Below are positions 20,646-28,287 of a DNA stretch of 47,125 nt, piece by piece. The stretch comes from Thermoanaerobaculales bacterium (GTDB taxonomy: Bacteria; Acidobacteriota; Thermoanaerobaculia; Thermoanaerobaculales; Sulfomarinibacteraceae), in assembly GCA_025456145.1 (NCBI GenBank), contig JALOLD010000049.1, positions 1 to 47,125 of the forward strand, given 5' to 3'. Numbering within the stretch: the stretch's first letter is position 1; each line of letters begins with the position of its first letter. The position numbers and the translations under genes are program-made. The notes below the pieces were generated by a model. The model did no database searches. It was given only the letters and a program-made list of their open reading frames with translations, and was not told the DNA's origin.

Positions 20646-20975
20646 TCAGCCGGAGGGGCCCCTTTCGGCGGAGTAGCTCGCGAGCGCCTCGCCGACCGTT
20701 CCCGTGCACCCGACCACGACCGACACTCCGGCCGCCGCCAGGGTGTCGCTGGCGTTGGGTCCGCACCGTCCGGTGAGCACCACCGAGACTCCCAGGTCGG
20801 CGACGAGCCGCGCCGCCTGGATCCCGGCGCCGTGTCCCTGGGTCGCGTTCGGGTTGTCCACCGAACCGAGCACGGTCCCATCGCTCTCGGCGATCACGAA
20901 GCAGGCGCACCTGCCGAATCGTTCGTCACACGCTGCGTCGACCGATGGCCCGGTCGAGCTGACCGCGATCTTCAT
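20646..20975 (-). CDS. NifX/ORP-like small cluster-binding protein
   Basis: A 109-residue member of the dinitrogenase iron-molybdenum cofactor fold: MKIAVSSTGPSVDAACDERFGRCACFVIAE, then ATQGHGAGIQAARLVADLGVSVVLTG and a final GTVGEALASY helix. This length and the opening (ERFGRCxxFVI) are those of stand-alone NifX-like proteins including the Desulfovibrio orange protein, which holds a Mo-Cu-S cluster. It has four cysteines before residue 75 (including CAC), more than most relatives. It lies directly upstream of the two ATPase genes in the same operon. Confidence 0.88.
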   Translation of the reverse strand: MKIAVSSTGPSVDAACDERFGRCACFVIAESDGTVLGSVDNPNATQGHGAGIQAARLVADLGVSVVLTGRCGPNASDTLAAAGVSVVVGCTGTVGEALASYSAERGPSG

Positions 20976-21089
20976 CTCTCGTCTCCTCCCATCGCGTCGT
21001 CTCCCCGGGCGGTCGTGAGCAAGATCGGTACCCGGTCCCGGCGGCGCTGGCGGCCGGCCGATCCGAGCGAATCGTCCGCATCGATCGAC

Positions 21090-22061
21090 TCATGACCGAG
21101 CATTTTGGGCGGATCGGTCCTCCCGACGCCGGGAGGTCCCGGCCCCCGGGGGCCTCCCCCCTGCCGTCCGGAACCGGCGCTCCATCCCCCGTCCGGTCTC
21201 GAGGCCCGGAGCCGGGAACTCCATCCCCGCCGCACACCAGAAGGTGGTCCCGAAGCGCTCCACGAGCTGGATGTCGCCGCGCTGCCTGAGCCGCTCGAGG
21301 GCGCGATCCGCCCGCCGCCGAGTCCAGCGCTCGAGCGTACGCTGGACCTCGAGCTGGCTGAGCGGGTGGCGGGCGACGACCGCGGCGATCGCATCGGCGA
21401 GGTCGCCGTCGGCCTCCACCTCGCCGCCTTCGGCCTCCGGAAACAGCACCGGCGCGACCGTCCCGAGGATCGACATGGCCCGCTCGACCGCCTGCCGGCT
21501 CGGCTGCGCCACCCACGGTTCGGCCGGCGGACGCGTCGGCGTCGAGATGTGGATCTCGTCGGGCCGAATCCTGCGGAGCGCGTCGGCCAGATCGCAGAGC
21601 GCGGCGGGCGAGTCGTTCATCCGGTCGACGAGCATGACCTCGACCCAGAGCCTGCCCCGGTAGGACTCCCGGAAGCGGGCGAGCCCTTCGATGTGGTCGG
21701 CGAGGGAGAAGGCGGCGAGCGGCCGGTTGATCCTGCGGAAGAGCTCCTCGGTGCCGTTGACGAGCCGGATCAGGGCGCCGATCCCCGAGCACAGGGTGGT
21801 CTCGCCCGACCCGACGAGGGTGATCCAGTTCGGATCGTTTCCCCGGCAGCTCTCGAGGGCCTCGGCGAGCTCGGCGAGGACGCGCGACAGCCGGGCGAAG
21901 GGCCTTCGGCGCATGACCGGGCGTCCGGTCCGTCCGAGCTGACAGTAGACGCAGTTGAAGTTGCAGGTCTTCAGCGGCACCGGGTCGATGCCCAACGACC
22001 TGCCGAGCCGCCGGGAGGGAACCGGCCCGAAGACGTGGCGGGGTGCGGATGGAGTCACCAT
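21090..22061 (-). CDS. Radical SAM protein, COG0731-like
   Basis: A 323-residue radical SAM enzyme. The cluster motif is Cys33-x3-Cys37-x2-Cys40 in KTCNFNCVYCQLGRT, preceded by HVFGPVPSRRLGRSLGID, the hallmark of the COG0731 Fe-S oxidoreductase group. GSGETTL lies near residue 110. A winged-helix-like segment (~225-285, HPLSQLEVQRTLERW) follows the barrel, and the last 30 residues are an Arg/Gly-rich tail. The reaction is not known for this branch. It is placed between two NifX-fold genes, which suggests work on a metal cluster or cofactor. ATG 22061 has GGGGAGG three bases away; GTG 22058 would give better spacing. Confidence 0.85.
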   Translation of the reverse strand: MVTPSAPRHVFGPVPSRRLGRSLGIDPVPLKTCNFNCVYCQLGRTGRPVMRRRPFARLSRVLAELAEALESCRGNDPNWITLVGSGETTLCSGIGALIRLVNGTEELFRRINRPLAAFSLADHIEGLARFRESYRGRLWVEVMLVDRMNDSPAALCDLADALRRIRPDEIHISTPTRPPAEPWVAQPSRQAVERAMSILGTVAPVLFPEAEGGEVEADGDLADAIAAVVARHPLSQLEVQRTLERWTRRRADRALERLRQRGDIQLVERFGTTFWCAAGMEFPAPGLETGRGMERRFRTAGGRPPGAGTSRRREDRSAQNARS

Positions 22062-22076
22062 GGTCCTCCCCAGCTC

Positions 22077-22490
22077 TCAACGCCGGCCGCCGTCGACCGG
22101 CGCCGGGGTCGGTTCGGCGACCTCTTTGTCCCGCCGGTCGCCCGGCCGGGAGTGCCACCGCCTGCTGCCCGGCGAACGGTATCGCCGCAGCATCTCGGCA
22201 CCCCCGAGGAAGGCCGCGACGATCTCCTCGGGCCGGCCGCAGATATCCGGGACGACCTCGATCCCGACCATCCACAGCGCCGCCTCGACGGGAGGGGAGA
22301 TCGCCGAGCAGATGAGCACGTCGACTCCGAGGTTCTGGAGCGTCGTCGCCGGTCGCGCGGGGTCGACGGCGTGACTCTCGAACGCCCGGGTGCGACCGTT
22401 GACGGTGTCGACGTCGGCGACGAGCACCGTCCTGGCGACGTCGAAGACCGGCGAGACCAGATCCTGCCAAACCGGCATGGCGATTCTCAT
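22077..22490 (-). CDS. NifX-fold protein, first gene of the sigma-54-driven operon
   Basis: A 137-residue member of the dinitrogenase FeMo-cofactor family: MRIAMPVWQDLVSPVFDVARTVLVADVD, then TTLQNLGVDVLICSAISPPVEAALWMVG and a typical C-terminal helix (PEEIVAAFLGG). The SPVFDVAR subtype is common near radical SAM and ATPase genes in anaerobes. The last ~35 residues are a charged Arg/Pro tail. A near-consensus sigma-54 promoter lies 12-27 bp before its ATG, so the predicted transcript would begin about one base before the start codon. It ends 15 bp before the radical SAM gene. Confidence 0.85.
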   Translation of the reverse strand: MRIAMPVWQDLVSPVFDVARTVLVADVDTVNGRTRAFESHAVDPARPATTLQNLGVDVLICSAISPPVEAALWMVGIEVVPDICGRPEEIVAAFLGGAEMLRRYRSPGSRRWHSRPGDRRDKEVAEPTPAPVDGGRR

Positions 22491-22501
22491 GCCGAGAATC
22501 C

Positions 22502-22517
22502 TGCAACCGGTGTGCCA
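22502..22517 (-). promoter_or_regulatory. Sigma-54 (-24/-12) promoter of the NifX-radical SAM-ATPase operon
   Basis: Reading on the reverse strand, TGGCAC (22517-22512), five bases, then TTGCA (22506-22502) match the sigma-54 consensus TGGCAC-N5-TTGCW fully. It lies in the 83-bp gap between the sigma-54 activator gene and the operon. The predicted start of transcription (12 bases after the -12 C) is 22491, next to the ATG at 22490. Confidence 0.85.
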
Positions 22518-22573
22518 ACGACCTGCCGGGGCAACGCCGCCTCCGGACCGCGATCGTTGGCGCTCGCGGGATC

Positions 22574-23938
22574 TCAGCGCCGACGACGGCTCCGGCCGTC
22601 CCCCGGGGGGAGCTCGACCTCGAGGCGCTTGAGCTTTCGCCTCAGGGTCGTCGGGTGGATGCCGAGCTCGGCGGCCGCGGCGGTCCGGTTGCCCTGATGC
22701 CGCCGCAGGGCGTCGGCGACGTGGACCGCCTCGAGCGAGCTCAGGGACGCCCCGCGGAGGGTGATATCGGGCGCCAGCCCCGAGCTCTCGACGATCTCGA
22801 GGGGCAGGTGGCGGAGCTCGATCAAACCGCTGCGGCAGAGCACGAAGGCATGCTCGATCGTGTTCTCGAGCTCGCGCGCATTGCCCTTGAACTCCGCCCT
22901 CATGAGGACCTGCATGACCTCGTCGGACACCCCGGAGACGTCCTTGCTCTGGAGTGCGTTGAACCGCGCGATGAAGTGGTCGACGAGCAGCGGAATGTCC
23001 TCGCGCCGGTCGCGAAGCGGCGGCAGCTCGACGCGGAAGACGTTGATCCGGTAGTAGAGGTCCTCACGGAACCCTCCGTCGCGCACCAGCTCGGCGAGAT
23101 CGCGGTGGGTGGCCGCGATGACCCTCACGTCGACCGGGACCGGGTCGACCGACCCGAGCGGCTCGATCTGGCGCTCCTGGAGGACCCGCAGGAGCCGCAT
23201 CTGCATGGCCGGCGAGACGTCCCCGATCTCGTCGAGCAGGATCGTTCCGCCGTCGGCGACGGCGAAGCGGCCCGGCTTGTCCTTCCGGGCGTCGGTAAAG
23301 GCCCCCGCCCTGTGGCCGAAGAGCTCGGACTCGAGCAGGGTGTCGGGTAGGGCGCCGCAGTTGATCGCGACGAACCGCCGACGCTTCCTCGGCGACAGGT
23401 TGTGGATCGCCCTCGCGACGAGCTCCTTGCCGGTTCCGCTGGCCCCGTGGATCAGCACCGAGCTGTCGCTCTCGGCGACCGCCGGCAGGAGCTCGAAGAC
23501 CGACCGCATCGCGGGGCTCCTGCCGATGATGTCGGCACAGGTATACCTCCCCTCGAGCTCGCGCCGGAGGTCCTCGACCAGGCTGAGATCGCGAAAGGTC
23601 TCGACGCCACCGATGATCTCTCCGTCGGCGGACCTGAGGATCGCGGTGGAGATGCTGATCGGGATCTTCCGGTCCGCCGCGTCGATGATGTAGACGGCCT
23701 TGTTGACGATCGGGCGGTTGCTCCTCAGGGTCTGCCGGAGGGCGCACTCCGACTCGCAGATGCTCGCCCGGAAGACATCGCAGCAGCGTGCGCCGATCGC
23801 CTCTCCTCGGGACACCCCGGTGATCCGCTCGGCGGCGCGGTTGAATGAGGTGATCCGCCATTGCCGATCGACGGTGAACACCCCGTCGGCGACGCTGTCG
23901 AGGATGACCTGGGCGGCCAGCGGATCGTCGTGGACCAT
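22574..23938 (-). CDS. PAS-domain sigma-54-dependent transcriptional activator
   Basis: A 454-residue NtrC-class activator without a receiver domain. Residues ~5-125 are a PAS sensor with a cysteine cluster (Cys52, 53, 61, 65), which could bind a metal, an Fe-S cluster or respond to redox state. The AAA+ domain has Walker A GASGTGKE (165-172), the sigma-54 contact loop as GAFTDA (212-217, where GAFTGA is usual) and Walker B LLDEIGD (234-240). The C terminus (~405-440) is a Fis-type HTH (RTAAAAELGIHPTTLRRKL). A sigma-54 promoter follows its gene and another precedes the next gene upstream, so it very probably controls the whole locus. Confidence 0.93.
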   Translation of the reverse strand: MVHDDPLAAQVILDSVADGVFTVDRQWRITSFNRAAERITGVSRGEAIGARCCDVFRASICESECALRQTLRSNRPIVNKAVYIIDAADRKIPISISTAILRSADGEIIGGVETFRDLSLVEDLRRELEGRYTCADIIGRSPAMRSVFELLPAVAESDSSVLIHGASGTGKELVARAIHNLSPRKRRRFVAINCGALPDTLLESELFGHRAGAFTDARKDKPGRFAVADGGTILLDEIGDVSPAMQMRLLRVLQERQIEPLGSVDPVPVDVRVIAATHRDLAELVRDGGFREDLYYRINVFRVELPPLRDRREDIPLLVDHFIARFNALQSKDVSGVSDEVMQVLMRAEFKGNARELENTIEHAFVLCRSGLIELRHLPLEIVESSGLAPDITLRGASLSSLEAVHVADALRRHQGNRTAAAAELGIHPTTLRRKLKRLEVELPPGDGRSRRRR

Positions 23939-24101
23939 GGTCTCCGATCTCGGACGCCTCGCCGCTCCCGCTCGCCCCGTGGCGTCCTCCGATCCTCACT
24001 GTACCGCGCCCGGCGCGATCGGCAAGCGTCGACAGGCGGTTCTAGATCCTCCGGCCGGCCCCGCCCACGCGGGGGTCCCGACTGGCCGGTCCGGGGATGG
24101 C

Positions 24102-24602
24102 TCAGACCCCGACGGCAACCTCGGCCGGAGCGGGTGACGCCGTCTCGAGGGGCAGGTTGAGCACGATCGCCTGCAGCTTCTTCATGGCGTCGAGATAGCG
24201 GTGGAAGTAGATCCGCGAGATCTGGGTCTGGATGGTGTAGCCGAGAACCAGATCCCGGTCCATCAGCTTCCTGAGGGTCGCCGACTCGATCTTGAGAAGC
24301 TTCGAGTCGGTCGTGCAGCGCGCCTCGAGCGAGTAGTCGGTCAGCTTGAAGCAGACGCACGAGCCGAACATCGCACCCGGGGTGAGCTCCTCGACCTGGA
24401 GGCTGACCCCGGCCTTCCCAGGTAGCCGCAACGCCACTTGACCCTCGAGCAGGACATAGAAGTGGTCAGCCCGGGTGCTCTTGCGGTACACCACGTCGCC
24501 CGCCTCGAGCTCGACGATCTCGGCAACGTCGCTGATCGTCTCGAGCTGCTCCGGACGGAGGAACTGAAACACCTCGTGGCCTTCGAGCCGTTCGACCGAC
24601 AT
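24102..24602 (-). CDS. Stand-alone cyclic-nucleotide-binding-fold (CRP-like) protein without HTH
   Basis: A 166-residue protein: the CRP/FNR effector barrel (residues ~10-115: LEAGDVVYRKSTRADHFYVLLEGQVAL, then VEELTPGAMFG) plus a long C-terminal helix, with no DNA-binding domain. The usual cAMP phosphate-binding stretch (GELAL followed by RxA) is replaced by FGSCVCFKL, with Cys82, Cys84 and a further Cys96, so cAMP binding is doubtful and a redox or metal signal is possible. ATG 24602 has GGGAGG five bases upstream. A sigma-54 promoter precedes it. A 163-bp gap separates it from the activator gene. It might pass a signal to that activator by contact. Confidence 0.82.
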   Translation of the reverse strand: MSVERLEGHEVFQFLRPEQLETISDVAEIVELEAGDVVYRKSTRADHFYVLLEGQVALRLPGKAGVSLQVEELTPGAMFGSCVCFKLTDYSLEARCTTDSKLLKIESATLRKLMDRDLVLGYTIQTQISRIYFHRYLDAMKKLQAIVLNLPLETASPAPAEVAVGV

Positions 24603-24645
24603 GATGGCCTCCCTTCCGCTGTGCTCTCATCGTTTGCGAAAACCA

Positions 24646-24661
24646 TGCATTGACCGTGCCA
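24646..24661 (-). promoter_or_regulatory. Sigma-54 (-24/-12) promoter of the cNMP-fold gene
   Basis: On the reverse strand TGGCAC (24661-24656), five bases GGTCA, then ATGCA (24650-24646) match the sigma-54 consensus at all but one position of the core. The base before is C and the base after TGGCAC is G, both preferred. The predicted transcription start is about 24635, giving a 32-nt leader with the ribosome site. Confidence 0.78.
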
Positions 24662-24876
24662 GCCGCCGCGGCGGCGCGGCGCCGCCCGCCCGCCACGTCT
24701 GGTGACCGGCGGGTGCGTGACTTCGCTGCCGCGCCCCGTCGAGGCCCCGTCGCATCGGGCCTCCGTATCGATGCACAATGCTCGCTTCGGTCTCCGAGGC
24801 CGGACGGAGAGAGGGTGGCAAAACGGGCTGCCGCCGGGGACCGGACCCACCCGCACGCCGCGGTTCGGGGAGGACT

Positions 24877-27800
24877 ATGATCGTCGGCATGAAAAAAACG
24901 ACCCTCCGCGTCGCCGGTCTGTGCGTCCTGACCCTGACCTGCTCCGTCACCGTCCCTGCCGCGCGGGCGGACGAGAAGAACGGTACCGAGGACGGCCCGC
25001 CTACCCTTGCCACGGTGTCGCTCGAAGGCCTGGCCTTCCGCGGCATCGGCCCCGCCATCACCGGCGGCCGGATCATCGACATCGAGGTCAACCCGCGCGA
25101 CCCCTCCGAGTACTACGTCGCCTCGGGCCACGGCTCGCTGTGGAAGACGGTCAACCGGGGCACGACCTTCACGCCGGTCTTCGACGGCCAGTCGTCGTTC
25201 TCGATCGGCGCGGTGACCATCGACCCGTCGAACCCGCACACCGTGTGGGTCGGCACCGGTGAGAACAACGCCCACTCCTATCTCGTCCCCGGCGACGGCG
25301 TCTACCGCTCGCTCGACGGCGGCAAGAGCTGGCAGAACATGGGGCTGAAGGCGTCGCAGCAGATCGGCGAGATCATCGTCCACCCCGAGGACCCGAGCAC
25401 CGTCTGGGTGGCAGCCTACGGACCGCACCGGGTGTCGGGCGGCGACCGCGGCGTCTACAAGACGACCGACGGCGGGACGACCTGGACCAACGTCCTGCGG
25501 CCCAGCGACCACACCGGCGTCTGGCAGCTGCACATCGACCCGCGCGACCCCGACGTGCTGTACGCCGTCGCCCACCAGCGTCAGCGCTACCTGACAACCA
25601 TCGTCACCGGCGGCGACGAGAGCGCGATCCACAAGACCACCGACGGCGGGACGACCTGGACCCGGCTCGAGGGGGGCTTCCCCCAGAAGATGGTCGGACG
25701 GATCGGGATGGACATCTCGCCGGTCGACCCCGACGTGCTCTTCGCGGTGGTCGACGCCAGGGAGAAGAAGGACAAGGGCACCTGGCGCAGCGGCGACGGC
25801 GGCGCCAGCTGGACCAAGACCAGCGACCGGGTGACCGCCTACACCTTCTACTTCCAGCGCATCGTCTGCGACCCGGAGAGCCTCGACCGGGTCTACCTCC
25901 TCGACGTCTTCAACCAGGTCAGTATCGACGGCGGGGCGACCTGGTCCCGCCTCGGCGAGGACCGCAAGCACGTCGACAACCACGCTCTGTGGATCGACCC
26001 GACCGACAGCCGGCACATGCTCTCGGGCTGCGACGGCGGGGTCTACGAGACCTTCGACCGCGCCAAGACCTGGGGCTTTAAGGCGAACCTGCCGATCGCC
26101 GAGGCCTACAAGGTCACCGCCGACCGCGACACGCCCTTCTACAACGTCTACATCGGCACCCAGGACAACAACTCGCTCGGCGGTCCGTCGCGGACCGTCA
26201 GCTCGGGCGGGATCACCAACGCCGACTGGATCTTCACCCTCTCGGGCGACGGCTTCGAGACGGTGGTCGACTGGTCGGACCCGAACATCGTCTACTCGCA
26301 GTGGCAGTTCGGCAACATCACCCGGTGGGACCGGCGCTCGGGCGAGCGGCTCTATCTGCGCGGTTACGAACCCAAGGGCGACCCCGCCTACCGCTTCGAC
26401 TGGGACGCGGCGCTCATCCTCTCCTCGCACGACCCGGCGCGCCTCTACCACGGCGCCAACGTCGTCCTGCGCTCCGATGACCGCGGTGAGAGCTGGACCC
26501 CGATCAGCCCCGACCTCACCCGGGGCGTGCCGACCGCGCTGCACAAGCTCATGGACCGGAGCTGGTCGATCGACGAGATGGTCACCAAGTCTTCCTTCGC
26601 CCACATCGTCGCCCTCGCGGAGTCGCCCCTCGACGAGAAGCGCCTGTATGCGGGGTCGGGCGACGGGCTCCTCCACTACAGCCACGACGGTGGCGCGAGC
26701 TGGCATCGCGCGACCCTCGCCGGTCTGCCGGAGTTCGCCCGGATCCACCAGATCGTCGCCTCGCCGCACGACGCCGATGTCGCCTACGCCGCCTGCCACA
26801 ACTTCTTCGCCGGCGACTTCCGGCCCTACCTCTACCGGACCAGCGACGGCGGCGCGACCTGGACCGACATCAGCGCCGACCTCCCCACCGAGCGCGGCTC
26901 GACCTACACCGTCGCGGTCGACCGCCTCGAGCCAAACCTCCTCTTCGTCGGGACGATGAGCGGCGTCTACGTTTCCAACACCGAGGGGATCTCGTGGGCC
27001 GAGCTGAAGGCCGGGATCCCGGCCTCGGTCCAGGTCACGGACCTCGAGCTCCAGCCGGACGAGGACGACCTGGTGGTCGCCACCTTCGGCCGCGGGGTCT
27101 TCATCGTCGACGACTACTCGGCCCTGCGCCGCCTCGACGCCGGCACCCTCGCCGGCGACGCGGCCCTCTTCCCGGTCGCCGACGCTCCGATGTTCGTCCA
27201 GGCCGACCCGATGGGCTTCCCCGGCGTCGGCTTCCAGGGGGCGAGCTTCTACTCGGCGCCGAACCCGCCGGTGGGCGCCGCGATCACCTACTACGTCAGG
27301 GAGAAGCACAAATCGCTCAAGGAGCTCCGCAACGAGACCGAGAAGGAGCTTCAGGAGGCGGGCAAGGACGTCGAGCTGCCCGACTACGAGCGGCGCCGCC
27401 GGGAGGCGCTCGAGGAGGAGCCCTACCTGCTCTTCGTGGTCTCCGACGGCGACGGCAACGCCGTCCGGTCGATCCGGCAGGAGGTCAAGGCCGGGGTCCA
27501 ACGCGTGGTCTGGGACTTCCGCACCGACCCGCCGGGGCCGGTCTCGCTGAAGGACCAGGGCGAGGTCGTGCCCTGGGACTCCCCCGAGATAGGCTACATG
27601 GTCACGCCCGGCGAGTACCGGGTTTCGATGTACCGGGTCCAGGGCGGGGCGATGACCGAGATCGGGACGCCGCAGAGCTTCCGCTGCCGACCGCTCAACA
27701 TCGCGAGCCTCCCGGCCGATGACCTCGAGGCGCTCGACGCCTTCAACTCGAAGGTCGCGGGGCTGTCGCGGGCGATCTCGGCCGCCGACGCGCACCGCGA

Positions 27801-28191
27801 GGCCCTGGCCGAGAGGCTCCCCTATCTCGAGCAGGCCGCGCTCAACGTCGGCTCGCCCGAGGCGGGCTGGCTCGCCGATCTCGCCGCGGTCAGGATCGAG
27901 CTCCGCGAGGTCGACGAGGCGCTCAACGGCGACAGCCTGCTGCTCCAGGACGAGGGCCAGGCGCGGATGTCGCTCAAGGGCCGCACCGATCTCATCGTCT
28001 CCTCGCTCTGGGTCACGACCTCGGGCCCCACCGGGACCTACCGACGGGCCTTGGACGAGGCACATGAGGACTTCGGCGCCGTGCTCGCGAAGCTCGCCGC
28101 GGTCGACGCGCGGATCCGCGCCCTCGAGGACGCGCTCGAAGCAGCCGGCGCCCCCTACACCCCGGGGCGGCTGCCGGTGTGGGAGGAGTAG
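24877..28191 (+). CDS. Secreted VPS10/BNR (Asp-box) repeat protein
   Basis: A ~1104-residue exported protein with a signal peptide (MKKTTLRVAGLCVLTLTCSVTVPAARA after a short MIVG). The family start LEGLAFRGIGPAITGGRIIDIEV is typical of large sortilin-like proteins abundant in acidobacteria and related phyla. At least seven Asp-box motifs (SxDxGxxW) are spread over residues ~100-650: SLDGGKSW, TTDGGTTW (twice), SGDGGASW, SIDGGATW, SDDRGESW and SHDGGASW, forming one or two propellers. The C-terminal ~300 residues are a helical, charged region. The function is unknown; annotation as a glycosyl hydrolase is usually by propeller resemblance only. ATG 24877 has GGGGAGG three bases away; ATG 24889 is an alternative. 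Confidence 0.85.
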   Translation: MIVGMKKTTLRVAGLCVLTLTCSVTVPAARADEKNGTEDGPPTLATVSLEGLAFRGIGPAITGGRIIDIEVNPRDPSEYYVASGHGSLWKTVNRGTTFTPVFDGQSSFSIGAVTIDPSNPHTVWVGTGENNAHSYLVPGDGVYRSLDGGKSWQNMGLKASQQIGEIIVHPEDPSTVWVAAYGPHRVSGGDRGVYKTTDGGTTWTNVLRPSDHTGVWQLHIDPRDPDVLYAVAHQRQRYLTTIVTGGDESAIHKTTDGGTTWTRLEGGFPQKMVGRIGMDISPVDPDVLFAVVDAREKKDKGTWRSGDGGASWTKTSDRVTAYTFYFQRIVCDPESLDRVYLLDVFNQVSIDGGATWSRLGEDRKHVDNHALWIDPTDSRHMLSGCDGGVYETFDRAKTWGFKANLPIAEAYKVTADRDTPFYNVYIGTQDNNSLGGPSRTVSSGGITNADWIFTLSGDGFETVVDWSDPNIVYSQWQFGNITRWDRRSGERLYLRGYEPKGDPAYRFDWDAALILSSHDPARLYHGANVVLRSDDRGESWTPISPDLTRGVPTALHKLMDRSWSIDEMVTKSSFAHIVALAESPLDEKRLYAGSGDGLLHYSHDGGASWHRATLAGLPEFARIHQIVASPHDADVAYAACHNFFAGDFRPYLYRTSDGGATWTDISADLPTERGSTYTVAVDRLEPNLLFVGTMSGVYVSNTEGISWAELKAGIPASVQVTDLELQPDEDDLVVATFGRGVFIVDDYSALRRLDAGTLAGDAALFPVADAPMFVQADPMGFPGVGFQGASFYSAPNPPVGAAITYYVREKHKSLKELRNETEKELQEAGKDVELPDYERRRREALEEEPYLLFVVSDGDGNAVRSIRQEVKAGVQRVVWDFRTDPPGPVSLKDQGEVVPWDSPEIGYMVTPGEYRVSMYRVQGGAMTEIGTPQSFRCRPLNIASLPADDLEALDAFNSKVAGLSRAISAADAHREALAERLPYLEQAALNVGSPEAGWLADLAAVRIELREVDEALNGDSLLLQDEGQARMSLKGRTDLIVSSLWVTTSGPTGTYRRALDEAHEDFGAVLAKLAAVDARIRALEDALEAAGAPYTPGRLPVWEE

Positions 28192-28215
28192 CGGCGGACC
28201 ATCTCACCGTCACAA

Positions 28216-28240
28216 CCACGAAGACACAAAGACACGAAGT
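28216..28240. repeat. CACGAAG/ACA short tandem repeat tract
   Basis: CCACGAAGACACAAAGACACGAAGT is three 8-bp-spaced CACRAAG units in the 96-bp gap between convergent genes. The same unit recurs at 29058-29167. Confidence 0.65.
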
Positions 28241-28287
28241 CATCGAACACGATCATCCGCGTCAAGAACAACCGCGCTCAGGAACGC

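Noticed and set aside
24466..28065. Long reverse-strand open frame opposite the VPS10/BNR gene
   Set aside because: Same antisense effect; no motif, signal peptide or ribosome site, and the sense gene has seven Asp-box motifs.
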